64,000 nt of DNA, taken from assembly GCF_009709675.1 (NCBI RefSeq), contig NZ_WMLB01000023.1:124001-188000 (forward strand). Reading direction: 5' to 3'. Position numbers and translations under genes: made by a program. The notes beneath the pieces were generated by a model, which saw only the letters and a list, made by a program, of their open reading frames with translations, was not told the DNA's origin and did no database searches. Shown here piece after piece: positions 43,910-53,700 of the stretch. This DNA is from Agromyces bracchium. Lineage in GTDB: Bacteria > Actinomycetota > Actinomycetes > Actinomycetales > Microbacteriaceae. How positions within the stretch are numbered: position 1 is the stretch's first letter; each line of letters starts with the position of its first letter.

Positions 43910-45295
43910 ATGACTGACACCTGGATCCCCGTCGAATCCGTGCCCGCCGAATCGGCCGAATCGGCCGCCGTGCCGCAGGAGCGACGGATCGTCACCGCCG
44001 TCCCCGGCCCCCGCTCGCAGGAGCTCCAGGCGCGCCGCACCGCCGTCGTGTCCGCGGGCGTGTCGAGCGTGCTCCCCGTCTACATCGAGCGCGCGCATGG
44101 CGCCGTCCTCGAAGACGTCGACGGCAATCGGTTCCTCGACTTCGGAGCCGGCATCGGCGTGACCACGGTGGGCCACACGCCCGCCCGTGTCGTCGAGGCC
44201 GCCACCGCGCAGTCGCGCGACGTGCTGCACACGCTCTTCACCATCACGCCGTACGAGGAGTACGTCCGCGTGGCCGAACTGCTCGCCGCGCACACGCCCG
44301 GCGACTTCGCCAAGAAGTCGGTGCTCGTCAACTCCGGCGCCGAGGCGGTCGAGAACGGCGTGAAGATCGCGCGCAAGCACACCGGTCGGCGCGGGGTCGC
44401 CGTGCTCGACCACGCGTACCACGGCCGCACGAACCTGACGATGGCCATGAACTACAAGGCCATGCCGTACGGCACCGGTTTCGGCCCGTTCGCGGGCGAC
44501 GTGTACCACGCCCCGAGCTCCTACCCCTACCGCGACGGCCTGTCCGGCGCGGAGGCGGCGGCGCGCACGATCGGCTACCTCGACAAGGTCGTCGGCGCAG
44601 CCGATCTCGCGTGCCTCGTCGTCGAGCCCATCCAGGGCGAGGGCGGCTTCATGGTGTACGCCGACGGCTTCCTCCCGGCGCTGCAGGACTGGTGCACCGC
44701 GAACGGCGTCGTCATGATCGCCGACGAGATCCAGTCCGGGATGGCGCGCACCGGCGCGTACTACGCGTCGGAGCACTTCGGGTGGACCCCCGACCTCGTC
44801 CTGACGGCCAAGGGCATCGCCGCGGGCTTCCCGCTCGCCGCCGTCACCGGCCGTGCCGAGATCATGGACGCCTCGCACCCCGGCGGCCTGGGCGGCACCT
44901 TCGGCGGGAACCCCGTCGCGTGCGCAGCCGCCATCGCGGTGTTCGAGACCATCGAGGAGGAGGGCCTCCTCGCCGAGGCGCGCCGCATCGAGGCGACCCT
45001 CACCGCCGGCCTCGAGCGCCTGCGCGAGAAGTACGACATCATCGGCGACATCCGCGGCCGCGGCGCGATGATCGCGATCGAGCTCGTCGGGTCCGGGACC
45101 GCGGAGACCTCGAAGACGCCGAACGCGGCGGCGGTGTCGGCGATCGTCGCGTACGCCGCGCAGCAGGGCGTGCTGTTCCTGAGCGCCGGCACCTGGGGCA
45201 ACGTGCTGCGGTTCCTCCCGAGCCTGCGCATGACCGACGAGCTCATCGAGGATGCGCTCGGCGTGCTCGACGACGCCTTCGCGTCCGTCGCCTGA
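43910..45295 (+). CDS. gabT: 4-aminobutyrate aminotransferase
   Basis: A 461-residue class III PLP aminotransferase that moves the amino group of GABA to 2-oxoglutarate, giving succinate semialdehyde. VNSGAEAVENGVKIARKHTG, EPIQGEGGFMVYADGF, IADEIQSGMARTG and the PLP lysine in LTAKGIAAGFPLAAV are all intact. A C-terminal GTWGNVLRFLPSLRMTDE block is typical of GabT. It may accept other omega-amines such as putrescine products. The asparaginase follows three bases after its stop. The polyamine importer genes converge on this pair, fitting use of polyamine nitrogen. Confidence 0.92.
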   Translation: MTDTWIPVESVPAESAESAAVPQERRIVTAVPGPRSQELQARRTAVVSAGVSSVLPVYIERAHGAVLEDVDGNRFLDFGAGIGVTTVGHTPARVVEAATAQSRDVLHTLFTITPYEEYVRVAELLAAHTPGDFAKKSVLVNSGAEAVENGVKIARKHTGRRGVAVLDHAYHGRTNLTMAMNYKAMPYGTGFGPFAGDVYHAPSSYPYRDGLSGAEAAARTIGYLDKVVGAADLACLVVEPIQGEGGFMVYADGFLPALQDWCTANGVVMIADEIQSGMARTGAYYASEHFGWTPDLVLTAKGIAAGFPLAAVTGRAEIMDASHPGGLGGTFGGNPVACAAAIAVFETIEEEGLLAEARRIEATLTAGLERLREKYDIIGDIRGRGAMIAIELVGSGTAETSKTPNAAAVSAIVAYAAQQGVLFLSAGTWGNVLRFLPSLRMTDELIEDALGVLDDAFASVA

Positions 45296-45298
45296 CCC

Positions 45299-46288
45299 GT
45301 GGGCGAGACCTTCGCGGCCTCGGCCGCCGCACAGCTGGCCGTCGCCGAACGCGGCGGATTCGTGGAGTCGCGCCACGTCGGCTCCGCCGTCGTGCTCGGG
45401 CCCGACGGCGAGGTCGTGCGCGACCTCGGCGACACGAGCGCTCCGGTGCTCCCCCGCTCCAGCATGAAACCGTTCCAGGCGCTCGCCGTGATGACCTCCG
45501 GCGTGACGCTCCGCGGTGAGGACGCGGCGATCGCGACGGCGAGCCACAGCGGGACCCCCCAGCACGTCGCACTCGTACGCGGCCTGCTCGCGCGCGTCGC
45601 GTTGCCCGCGTCGGCGCTGCGCTGCCCGGCCGAGTTCCCGACCGACCGCGCGTCCCGCGACGAGCTCGTCCGGGGCGGCTTGCGCCCCGAGCCCGTCACG
45701 ATGAACTGCTCGGGCAAGCACGCGGCGATGCTCCTCGCGTGCCACGCCAACGGCTGGCCGATCGAGGACTACCTCGACCTCGACCATCCGCTGCAGAAGC
45801 GCATCCTCGACGTGTTCGAGCGCCTCACCGGCGAGCGACCGGCGGCGAGCGTCATCGACGGCTGCGGCGCACCGGTCCACGCGGTCGGTCTCACCGCACT
45901 CGCACGAGGCGTCCAGAAGATCGCGTCCTCGTCGACGTCGTCGCCCTTCGCGCTCTTCCGCGAGGGGGCCGCGCTCACCGAGGGCGTTCGCGCGAACGGC
46001 TGGGCGATCGCCGGGCCCGGACGACCCGACACCGTCGCGATCGACCGGCTCGGGGTGTTCTCGAAGTTCGGCGCCGAGGGCGTCCAGGTGATGACCGCCG
46101 CCGACGGCACGACGGTTGCGCTCAAGATGCTCGACGGCTCGCCGCGGGCGTCCGCGATCGTCGCGGCACGTCTCCTCGTCGGAGCGGGTGCGCTCGAAAC
46201 ATCCGCGGTGGACTCGCTCGAACCCGAGCTCGGCCTCGACGTGCTCGGCGGCGGACGTGTCGTCGGCCGCATCCGCGCCACGGTCTAG
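45299..46288 (+). CDS. L-asparaginase II family protein
   Basis: A 329-residue protein of the asparaginase II family (the Rhizobium AnsA-like type, unrelated to E. coli AnsB). SSMKPFQALAVMTSG, ATASHSGTPQHV and MNCSGKHAAMLLACHANGW are the conserved blocks, and VIDGCGAPVHAVGLT follows. It would hydrolyse asparagine to aspartate and ammonia in the cytoplasm (no signal peptide). GTG start three bases after the gabT stop implies one transcript and coupled translation. Confidence 0.85.
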   Translation: MGETFAASAAAQLAVAERGGFVESRHVGSAVVLGPDGEVVRDLGDTSAPVLPRSSMKPFQALAVMTSGVTLRGEDAAIATASHSGTPQHVALVRGLLARVALPASALRCPAEFPTDRASRDELVRGGLRPEPVTMNCSGKHAAMLLACHANGWPIEDYLDLDHPLQKRILDVFERLTGERPAASVIDGCGAPVHAVGLTALARGVQKIASSSTSSPFALFREGAALTEGVRANGWAIAGPGRPDTVAIDRLGVFSKFGAEGVQVMTAADGTTVALKMLDGSPRASAIVAARLLVGAGALETSAVDSLEPELGLDVLGGGRVVGRIRATV

Positions 46289-46340
46289 GAGGCGACCGCT
46301 GCGGGAGCGACGCCGCGGGAGCGGCGCCGCCACGACGAAC

Positions 46341-46376
46341 GGAGCGGCCGCGACCCGCCGGGGTCGCGGCCGCTCC
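46341..46376. terminator. Bidirectional terminator between asparaginase and potC
   Basis: GGAGCGGCCGCGACCC and its exact complement form a 16-bp stem with a GCCG loop, between convergent stops at 46288 and 46390. Confidence 0.8.
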
Positions 46377-46389
46377 GCGCGCCCGTCGG

Positions 46390-47292
46390 TCAGCCCATCT
46401 CGGCCGCGAGCCGCTTGGCGCGGGCGGCGCGCGACACCTGGGCGATGACCACGATCGCGAGCGCGACGATGAACACCGCCGACGCGATCACGTTCGCCTC
46501 GGCCGGGATGCCGCGCGAGGCCGAGATGTAGATGTACTTCGGGAACGTCGTCACCGAACCGGAGTTGAAGTTCGTGATGATGAAGTCGTCGAAGCTCAGG
46601 GCGAACGAGAGTAGCGCGGCGGCCATGATGCCCGGCGTCAGCAACGGGAACGTGACGCGCCAGAACACCTGTCGAGGCGAACCGTAGAGGTCGCGCCCGG
46701 CCTCCTCGAGCGCCGGGTCGAGACTCGCCACGCGGGCCTTGACCGTGACCACGACGAAGCTGATGCAGAACATCGTGTGCGCCAGGATGATCGTCAGCAT
46801 GTCCTTCGGGACGCCGACGGCGAGGAACTGCGCCGCGAGCCCCGCGCCGAGGACCACCTCGGGCGTCGCCATCGGCAGGAACAGCAGGAGGCTGATCGAC
46901 GAGCGGGCCCGGAAGCGGTAGCGGACGAGCGCGATCGCGATCATCGTGCCGAGCGTCGTCGCGACCACCGTCGACACCAGGCCGATGACGATGCTGTTGC
47001 CGAACGCCTCGCACACCGCACCGCCCTCGACGTTGCACACGTTCAACCACTTGTCGAACGTGAACCCGCGCCAGGCGATGTTCGACTTCAGCGAGTCGTT
47101 GAACGAGAACACGAAGGTGTAGGCGATCGGGATCAGCAGGAAGATGAACGCGAGCGTGACGTAGACGGGCAGGAGCCAGTCGCCGAGCCCGATCCGTCGC
47201 CGACGCGGCCGCTGGGGTCCCCGCCGGTCCTCGAGCTCCTCGCTCTCGGTGAGGCCGCCGAGGACGGCGGCCGCCTGGACTTCGCCGCTCAC
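46390..47292 (-). CDS. potC: Spermidine/putrescine-type ABC permease (PotC-like)
   Basis: A 300-residue permease with six hydrophobic helices. The EAA loop is LEEAGRDLYGSPRQVFWRVT; SFALSFDDFIITNFNSGS is a PotC/PotI block. The start overlaps the potB stop (ATGA). The cytoplasmic N-terminus is basic. Last gene of potDABC. Confidence 0.92.
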   Translation of the reverse strand: MSGEVQAAAVLGGLTESEELEDRRGPQRPRRRRIGLGDWLLPVYVTLAFIFLLIPIAYTFVFSFNDSLKSNIAWRGFTFDKWLNVCNVEGGAVCEAFGNSIVIGLVSTVVATTLGTMIAIALVRYRFRARSSISLLLFLPMATPEVVLGAGLAAQFLAVGVPKDMLTIILAHTMFCISFVVVTVKARVASLDPALEEAGRDLYGSPRQVFWRVTFPLLTPGIMAAALLSFALSFDDFIITNFNSGSVTTFPKYIYISASRGIPAEANVIASAVFIVALAIVVIAQVSRAARAKRLAAEMG

Positions 47293-48200
47293 AGCAGGTC
47301 CTCCGTTCCGGATCGCTTCACGTACACGCCGACGAGCACGAGGATCGCCGCCATCAGGATGATCGAGAGCGCCGCGGCCGCCGGGTAGTTCAGCAGCACG
47401 AGGAAGTTCGCCTCGATCACGTTGCCCATCATCTGCGTGTCCGGACCTCCGAGGAAGTCCCGGCTCGCGTTCACGTAGTCACCGGCCGCCGGAATGAAGG
47501 TGAGCAGCGTGCCCGCGACGATGCCGGGCATCGACAGCGGGATGGTCACCTTGCGGAACACCGTGAACGAGTTCGCGTAGAGGTCGCTGCCGGCCTCGAG
47601 GTAGCGCGTGTCGAGCCGTTCGAGCGTCGTGTAGAGCGGCAGCGTCATGAACGGGATGAAGTTGTACGTCAGGCCGAAGACCACCGCGAACGGCGTGCCC
47701 GCGAAGTACGCGTCGGGGCCGAGCAGGCCGATCGCCTTGAGCGAGGTGATGATGAGCGACTCGTCCGACAGGATCTGCTTCCAGGCCAGGGTCCGGAGCA
47801 GGAAGCTGATGAAGAACGGGGCGATCACGAGCACCAGGAGCAGGCTCTGCAGCAGCGGCCGGCGACGCGCCTTGACGCCGATGAAGTACGCGATCGGGTA
47901 GCTGAACAGGAGCGCGAACACCGTCGCGAGCAGGGCGTAGCCGAACGATCGGAGGATGTGCGGCCAGTAGTCCTGGATGACGGTGACGTAGTTCTGCCAG
48001 TTGAACGCGTAGTCGTACACGCCGATGTCGCCGAACTCGCTCGGCGCCTGCAGGGAGGTCAGGATCAGCGAGATGAGCGGGGTCAGGAAGAACAGGACGA
48101 GGTAGAGGATGCCGGGCAACAGGAGGAAGAGCGCGATGGGGCTCTTCCTCCGCGTCACCTGGGGCTGCGCCTCCGTCGTCGCGAATGCTGCGAAGGCCAT
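47289..48200 (-). CDS. potB: Spermidine/putrescine-type ABC permease (PotB-like)
   Basis: A 303-residue permease with six hydrophobic helices; EAGSDLYANSFTVFRKVTIPL is the EAA loop (first 20 residues cited in part: EAGSDLYANSFTVF). It pairs with PotC. It begins three bases after the potA stop. Confidence 0.92.
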   Translation of the reverse strand: MAFAAFATTEAQPQVTRRKSPIALFLLLPGILYLVLFFLTPLISLILTSLQAPSEFGDIGVYDYAFNWQNYVTVIQDYWPHILRSFGYALLATVFALLFSYPIAYFIGVKARRRPLLQSLLLVLVIAPFFISFLLRTLAWKQILSDESLIITSLKAIGLLGPDAYFAGTPFAVVFGLTYNFIPFMTLPLYTTLERLDTRYLEAGSDLYANSFTVFRKVTIPLSMPGIVAGTLLTFIPAAGDYVNASRDFLGGPDTQMMGNVIEANFLVLLNYPAAAALSIILMAAILVLVGVYVKRSGTEDLL

Positions 48201-48203
48201 GGC

Positions 48204-49406
48204 TCAGCTGCCCTCGAGCTCCGTGATGAGCGCTTCCCGGCGCTGCACCGCGATGGACTGCGTGTCGGCGTCGGCCGGGAAGCGCGACGACTCGTCGGGC
48301 TCGTCGGAGAGCCCGAAGCCGTGCTCGACGTCCCAGCTCAGCCAGACCTCGGAGCCCTCGTGGGCGACCGGTCCGAACGTCATGTTCTGGGCGAACACCG
48401 AGATCGTGCCGACTCCCGGGACCGCGACGATGTACTCCGTGCTCACGCCGGCGAACGAGACGTCGATGACCCGGCCGGGGCCGAGCAGGTTGCGACCGGC
48501 GACCTCCTCGGGCTGCTCCGCGTGGAGCGTGACCTTCTCGGGGCGGACGCCGACCGTGACGAGCCCCTGATGACGCTGCGAACGCGCGGTCGGGACCGTG
48601 ATGCGATGACCGCCGGCGTCGACCGTCATGGCCGTATCGGTCGTGCCGACCACGTCGCCGGTGAAGAGGTTCGACTTGCCGAGGAAGTTCGCGACGAACG
48701 CCGTGCGCGGCAGCTCGTAGAGCTCCTCGGGTGCGCCCATCTGCTCGATCGCGCCCTTGTTCATCACCGCGACGGTGTCGGCCATGGTCATGGCCTCCTC
48801 CTGGTCGTGCGTGACGTGGAGGAAGGTCAGGCCGACCTCCTCCTGGATCGTCTTCAGCTCGAGCTGCATCTGGCGACGCAGCTTCAGGTCGAGCGCACCG
48901 AGCGGCTCGTCGAGCAGGAGCAGTGCGGGTCGGTTCACGATCGCGCGGGCCAGTGCGACGCGCTGCTGCTGTCCGCCCGACAGTTGCGCGGGGCGCCGCT
49001 GCGCGAGGTGGTCGAGCTCGACGAGCTTCAGCGCCTCGTGGGCCTTCGCCTCGGCGTCGCCGATGCGGCGGCGCTTCAACCCGAACGAGACGTTGTCGAT
49101 GATCGACATGTGCGGGAAGAGCGCATAGCTCTGGAACACCGTGTTCACGGGGCGCTGGTGCGCCTTCGTGTCCGTGACGTCCTTGCCGCCGATCAGGATG
49201 CGCCCCGCGGTCGGCTCCTCGAGGCCGGCGACGAGCCGCAGGGTCGTCGTCTTGCCGCAGCCCGACGGGCCGAGCAGCGCGAAGAACGACCCCGCCGGGA
49301 TGGTGAGGTCGAGCTCCTCGATCGCCGTGAAGCCCGGAAACCGCTTCTGGATTCCGACCAGCTCGAGGTCGGCGCCGCTCTCTGCGAACTCTCGGATCGA
49401 CATCAC
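48204..49406 (-). CDS. potA: Spermidine/putrescine-type ABC ATPase (PotA-like)
   Basis: A 400-residue ATPase. Walker A GPSGCGKTTT, signature LSGGQQQRVALARAI, Walker B LLLLDEPLGALD and switch VTHDQEEAM. A C-terminal TOBE domain of about 130 residues carries VGVRPEKVTL. The ATG overlaps the potD stop (ATGA). Confidence 0.93.
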   Translation of the reverse strand: MMSIREFAESGADLELVGIQKRFPGFTAIEELDLTIPAGSFFALLGPSGCGKTTTLRLVAGLEEPTAGRILIGGKDVTDTKAHQRPVNTVFQSYALFPHMSIIDNVSFGLKRRRIGDAEAKAHEALKLVELDHLAQRRPAQLSGGQQQRVALARAIVNRPALLLLDEPLGALDLKLRRQMQLELKTIQEEVGLTFLHVTHDQEEAMTMADTVAVMNKGAIEQMGAPEELYELPRTAFVANFLGKSNLFTGDVVGTTDTAMTVDAGGHRITVPTARSQRHQGLVTVGVRPEKVTLHAEQPEEVAGRNLLGPGRVIDVSFAGVSTEYIVAVPGVGTISVFAQNMTFGPVAHEGSEVWLSWDVEHGFGLSDEPDESSRFPADADTQSIAVQRREALITELEGS

Positions 49407-50620
49407 GAACCCAGGAGGATCTGCTGGAACTGCGTCTGGTACTTCTGCTCCTCGGCACCCGAGAGGGCACGGAAGATGAACGCGTTCGAGAGCGTCTCCT
49501 CGTTGGGGAAGATGAGCTGGTTCTCAGCCAGCTCCGGGTCGATCGCGACCGCGGCCTCCTGCGCTCCGACGACGGGGGTGATGTAGTTCACCCATGCGGC
49601 GACCTCGGCTGCGACCTCGGGCTCGTAGTAGTAGTTGATCAGCGTCTCGGCGTTCGTCTTGCGCGGCGAGCCGATCGGGATCAGGAAGTTGTCGTTCCAC
49701 AGGGTGCCGCCCGCGGTGGGGATCGCGAACTGCCACTTGTCGCCGGCCTCCGCGTTCAGGACCGTGATGTCGCCCGACCAGCAGATCGCCGCGAGCGTGT
49801 CCTCGCTCTTGAGGTCCTCCAGGTAGGAGTTGCCCTTGATGTTGCGGATCTGGCCGTTGGCCACCTGCTCGTCGAGGATCTCGATGGCGGCGTCGAACTC
49901 CGCGTCGCCCCAGTCGGGGCTCGAGATGTCGACACCGTTCTGGAGCATGATGAGCCCCATCGTGTCGCGCATCTCCGAGAGCACGCCCACGCGGCCCTTC
50001 AGCTCGGCGTTCCACAGGTCCTCGACCGTCTCGAGCCCGCCGGGCACCTTCTCGGTGTTCCAGCAGATGCCGGCGAAGCCGCCCTGCCACGGAAGCGAGT
50101 GCTTCCGCCCTTCGTCGAAGCTCGGGTTCGCGAGCGCCGGTGCGAGGTTGGCGATGTTCGGGATGTTGCCGTGGTCGAGCTCCTGCGTGTACCCCAGGCG
50201 GATCCAGCGCGACACCATCCAGTCGGTGAGGCACACGGTGTCGGCCCCGATGTCCTGGCCGAGCGCGAGCTGGTCCTTGACCTTGCCGTAGTAGGTGTTG
50301 TTGTCGTCGACGGCGACCTCGTAGTTGACCGAGATGCCGGTCTCCTCCTCGAAGGCGACGAGCGTGGGGTAGTTGCCGTCGTCGTCCTCGTCGATGTAGG
50401 CGGCCCAGTTGGCCCAGTTGAGCGTCTTGTCCGTGTCGGACACGTCCGCCGCCGCGGTAGGCCTGGCCTGGCCCCCGCCGGTCGAGCAGGCGGCGAGCGC
50501 GAGCGCGGAGGCGCCGGCGCCCGCGCCCGCGAGGAGCCCGCGACGCGTCACCTGCGCCTGTCGGGCCTGCGCGACGAGGGCGCGGATGATGGGGTCCTGG
50601 GGAAGGGGACGGCTGCTCAC
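49403..50620 (-). CDS. potD: Polyamine ABC transporter substrate-binding protein (PotD-like)
   Basis: 405 residues. A Tat/lipoprotein-like signal (TRRGLLAGAGAGASALALAAC) ends in a lipobox Cys. The mature part (TLNWANWAAYIDEDDDG, ADTVCLTDWMVSRW, GDITVLNAEAG) is the PotD fold binding putrescine or spermidine. A GTG at 50620 with TTGGAGA five bases upstream gives MSSRPLPQDPII, as in homologs; an ATG at 50638 is the alternative. First gene of potDABC. Ligand specificity is inferred from family only. Confidence 0.9.
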   Translation of the reverse strand: MSSRPLPQDPIIRALVAQARQAQVTRRGLLAGAGAGASALALAACSTGGGQARPTAAADVSDTDKTLNWANWAAYIDEDDDGNYPTLVAFEEETGISVNYEVAVDDNNTYYGKVKDQLALGQDIGADTVCLTDWMVSRWIRLGYTQELDHGNIPNIANLAPALANPSFDEGRKHSLPWQGGFAGICWNTEKVPGGLETVEDLWNAELKGRVGVLSEMRDTMGLIMLQNGVDISSPDWGDAEFDAAIEILDEQVANGQIRNIKGNSYLEDLKSEDTLAAICWSGDITVLNAEAGDKWQFAIPTAGGTLWNDNFLIPIGSPRKTNAETLINYYYEPEVAAEVAAWVNYITPVVGAQEAAVAIDPELAENQLIFPNEETLSNAFIFRALSGAEEQKYQTQFQQILLGS

Positions 50621-50659
50621 GAGGTCTCCAATCGACATGCATGCGCGTGCAGGGGTGCG

Positions 50660-50665
50660 AAGATA
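50660..50665 (-). promoter_or_regulatory. Candidate -10 for potDABC
   Basis: TATCTT on the minus strand, about 40 bases before the potD start, in an unusually A/T-rich patch. The -35 is not clear. Confidence 0.35.
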
Positions 50666-50709
50666 CTGACACACTGCGTGGCGGAAATCAGCAGATGATG
50701 TCCGAATCG

Positions 50710-53700
50710 TTAATTTCTGCGAACAACACGCACGGAATCAGTGCCCGATCCGGGTTGCGACGGACGGAATCCGTCGTATTCCGGCGGCCAAACCGCGCGT
50801 TCGATCGTCCGGTCCGGACGGACGCGCCAGCACTGGTCGCGATCGGCGTCGAGCAGCGGCGGGAGGCCCGCATCGCGAGCGAGCGCGCGCAGTTCGGATC
50901 CGCCCCCGTGGACGACGATCTCCGCCCGTGCGCGTGCCGCCGCCGCGAGGCTCCAGCCGGCCGCCCAGGCATCGGCGTCGCCGACGATGATCACGCGCGC
51001 GTCGCCGACGCCGACGCCGTCGACCTCGGCCTGCGCGCACCGCGCGGCATCCGGGCCGTCGGCAAGGCGGATGACCCGGGCGCCCGGGAGGATCCGTTCG
51101 AGGGTGTCCGCGTCCGGACCCGGACGCGCGGAGACGAGGGCGACGCGCCGGCCCGCATCGAGCCGGAGGGGCACTGCGTCGTGGCGCCGTGCGATGGCAT
51201 CCGGGCGATCGGCGTGCAGGAACTGGGCCGTGCGTCCGCGCCACTGGCCGGCACCCGGGGGCGCGTCGGAGCGATGCAGTCGGCCGTCTCCGCCGGCGTG
51301 CACGAGGTCGGCGCGATTCGGGTGCCGGAGCAGCGCGTGGGCCGGCGCAGCGTCGCGGAACCCCTGGCCGAGTGCGCCCGTGCGTCCGGCCGAGAGGACG
51401 ATCGCCGGCCCTCCGGCGCGGCTCGCTCGCATGAGCTCGCCGAGCGCATCGAGCGCGGCGAGGCGATGCTCCTCGGGCCATCCCGTCAACCGCAGGTCGA
51501 CGTCGTCGACCACCACGAGTCGTGCGGGCGGTGCGCCGGCCTCCGGCCGAGACCGCCCCGACGCCTGCTCCCGGACCGCGGCGAGCGCATCCCACACCGC
51601 GCTTCGCGGGCCCTCCAACCGCTGCACCGCCGCGGCGCCGTGGCGACGCGAGACCTGGGTCGCGAGCGCGTCGAGGAGCGCGGTCCGCCCGGAGCCCGGC
51701 GCTCCGAGCACCACGAGCGCGCCGTCGACCTCCGGGTTCCACGACGCCGCGCTCCGGCGCTGCGCCTCCGGCTCGTCGACCACGCCGAGGAGCAGTCGAT
51801 CCGACTCCGCTCGCTCCCCCGGCGACGGGTCGATCGCGCCGGCGCCGAGCACCGCCTCGATCTCGTCGAGCCCGATCCGCCTCGGCAACGGGTCGAGCCA
51901 CGGTCGCCGCGGCGGCGGGACGTGCGCATGCCTGGCGGCGGCGACGGCGATCGCCTCCGGCTCGGCGAGCGCGGACTGGAACTCGACCACCCGTCCGCCT
52001 CCGGGGTCGACCAGCCCGCGACCCGGTCGAGCGGCATCGAGGTGCGCCGCGCGATCCACACCGAGCACCGCGACGCTGTCCGCCCGTTCGAGCACGCGCA
52101 GCGAGACCCGGATGCCGCAGTTCGCACTCACCTGCTCCCGCACGACGCCGTTCGGGCGCTGCGCGGCGAGTACGAGGTGCACTCCCAGGGAGCGGCCGCG
52201 CGCCGCGGCATCCGCCACCACCGCCCCGAGTTCGCCGAAGCGCTCGATCATGGCCTGGAACTCGTCGACGACGACGACCAGTCGCGGGAGCGTCACGTCA
52301 GCGGGCAGCTCGGCGATGCTCCGGACGCCCGCCGCCGCGAGCACGCGCTCGCGATGACGCAGCTCCGCGCGGATGCTCTCGACCGCACGGGCCGCCTCGG
52401 ACTCGTCGAGGTCGGTGACCAGCCCGGCCACGTGCGGGAGCCCGTGCACCGGCTGGAACGCCGCACCGCCCTTGAAGTCGACCAGCAGGAACGACACCCG
52501 GTCCGGGCCGTACCGTGCCGCCATCGCCGTGATCCACGCGACGAGCAGTTCGCTCTTGCCGCTGCCCGACGTCCCCGCGACGAGTGCGTGCGGGCCGTCG
52601 ACGAGATCGACCGTGACCGGTCCTTCGGCGGCGAGGCCGATCGTCGCCGCGAGGCTCGAGCGGTCCGTGGTCGCATCGGCGGGCGCCAGCAGTGCGACCA
52701 GGCCCACGGATGCCGGGAGCACCGCCGGGCCCGGGACGATGCCGGCCCGCGCGGCGATCCGCGCGAGTCGCTCCGCGGCACCACTCGCCTCGGCATCGGA
52801 CACCAGCTCCGGCACCATCGCACGAGGAGCGGCACCGGTGACATGGACGAGCGCATGCCGCGGGGAGGTCACCTCGACCACCGTCCGCAGTCCGGGCGGG
52901 AGGGACGCGGCCAGTGGGGCCACGGCGATCACGTCGGGATCGCGGATCGGCGTCTCGGTCGGAACGGCACGCGGGGCACGGTCGACGTCGACCGCATCGG
53001 AAGCGGCGTCGTCGCCGGGATCGGCATCGGCCTCGGCGACCCGGATCACGGCGACACCCGGGGCGGACGCGCGGTGCGGAAGCATGGCGAGCCACTCCCA
53101 GGAGGTCGAGGGGCCGACGAGGCGGCACCGCCCCGGGTCCGTCGCCTCCGCGACCTGCAGGATCGCGGCGCGAGCCGCCGCGCGCGCGAGGGCCGGCCGC
53201 CCGACGAAGCCGATGCCTCCCGCGAGCCCGACGCGCACGGGCGCATCGGCGAGCACCGCGGCATCGGCGACCAGGCGGAGCGCCTCCGGGTCGTCGGTCG
53301 ACGCCCCGTCGATCGACACCCGGCTCGCGACCCGACCTGAGCCGACCACCACCGTCTCGGGCGGACGCCGCGACCAGGCCGGAACGCCGCGATCCGGCAG
53401 CGAGCGAACGGCCGGCGTCTCGCGCCACGCGGCCACCCGCTCCAGTTCGTGGCGCCGGGCGACCTCGGATCGGAGCCCGTCGAGGGCCGCGCCGCGAGCG
53501 CTGACCTGGGCACGACGCGTCCGTCGCGCGGACCTCCGTGCGTCGAGCACGGTGGCGACGGCCACGAGGGGTCCGAGCGCGGCGAACGCGAGCGAGACCA
53601 CCGATCCGGTGACGGCCCAGATCGCCACGGCGCCGGCGACCGGCGCCGCGGATGCGATCCAGGGGAACGGCGCACGGCTCGGCTCCGGAGGGACCGGCGG

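Noticed and set aside
42158-47050. 1630-codon minus-strand open frame over the lysozyme-like, gabT and asparaginase genes
   Set aside because: It crosses several clear genes on both strands and has low-complexity composition with no domain.
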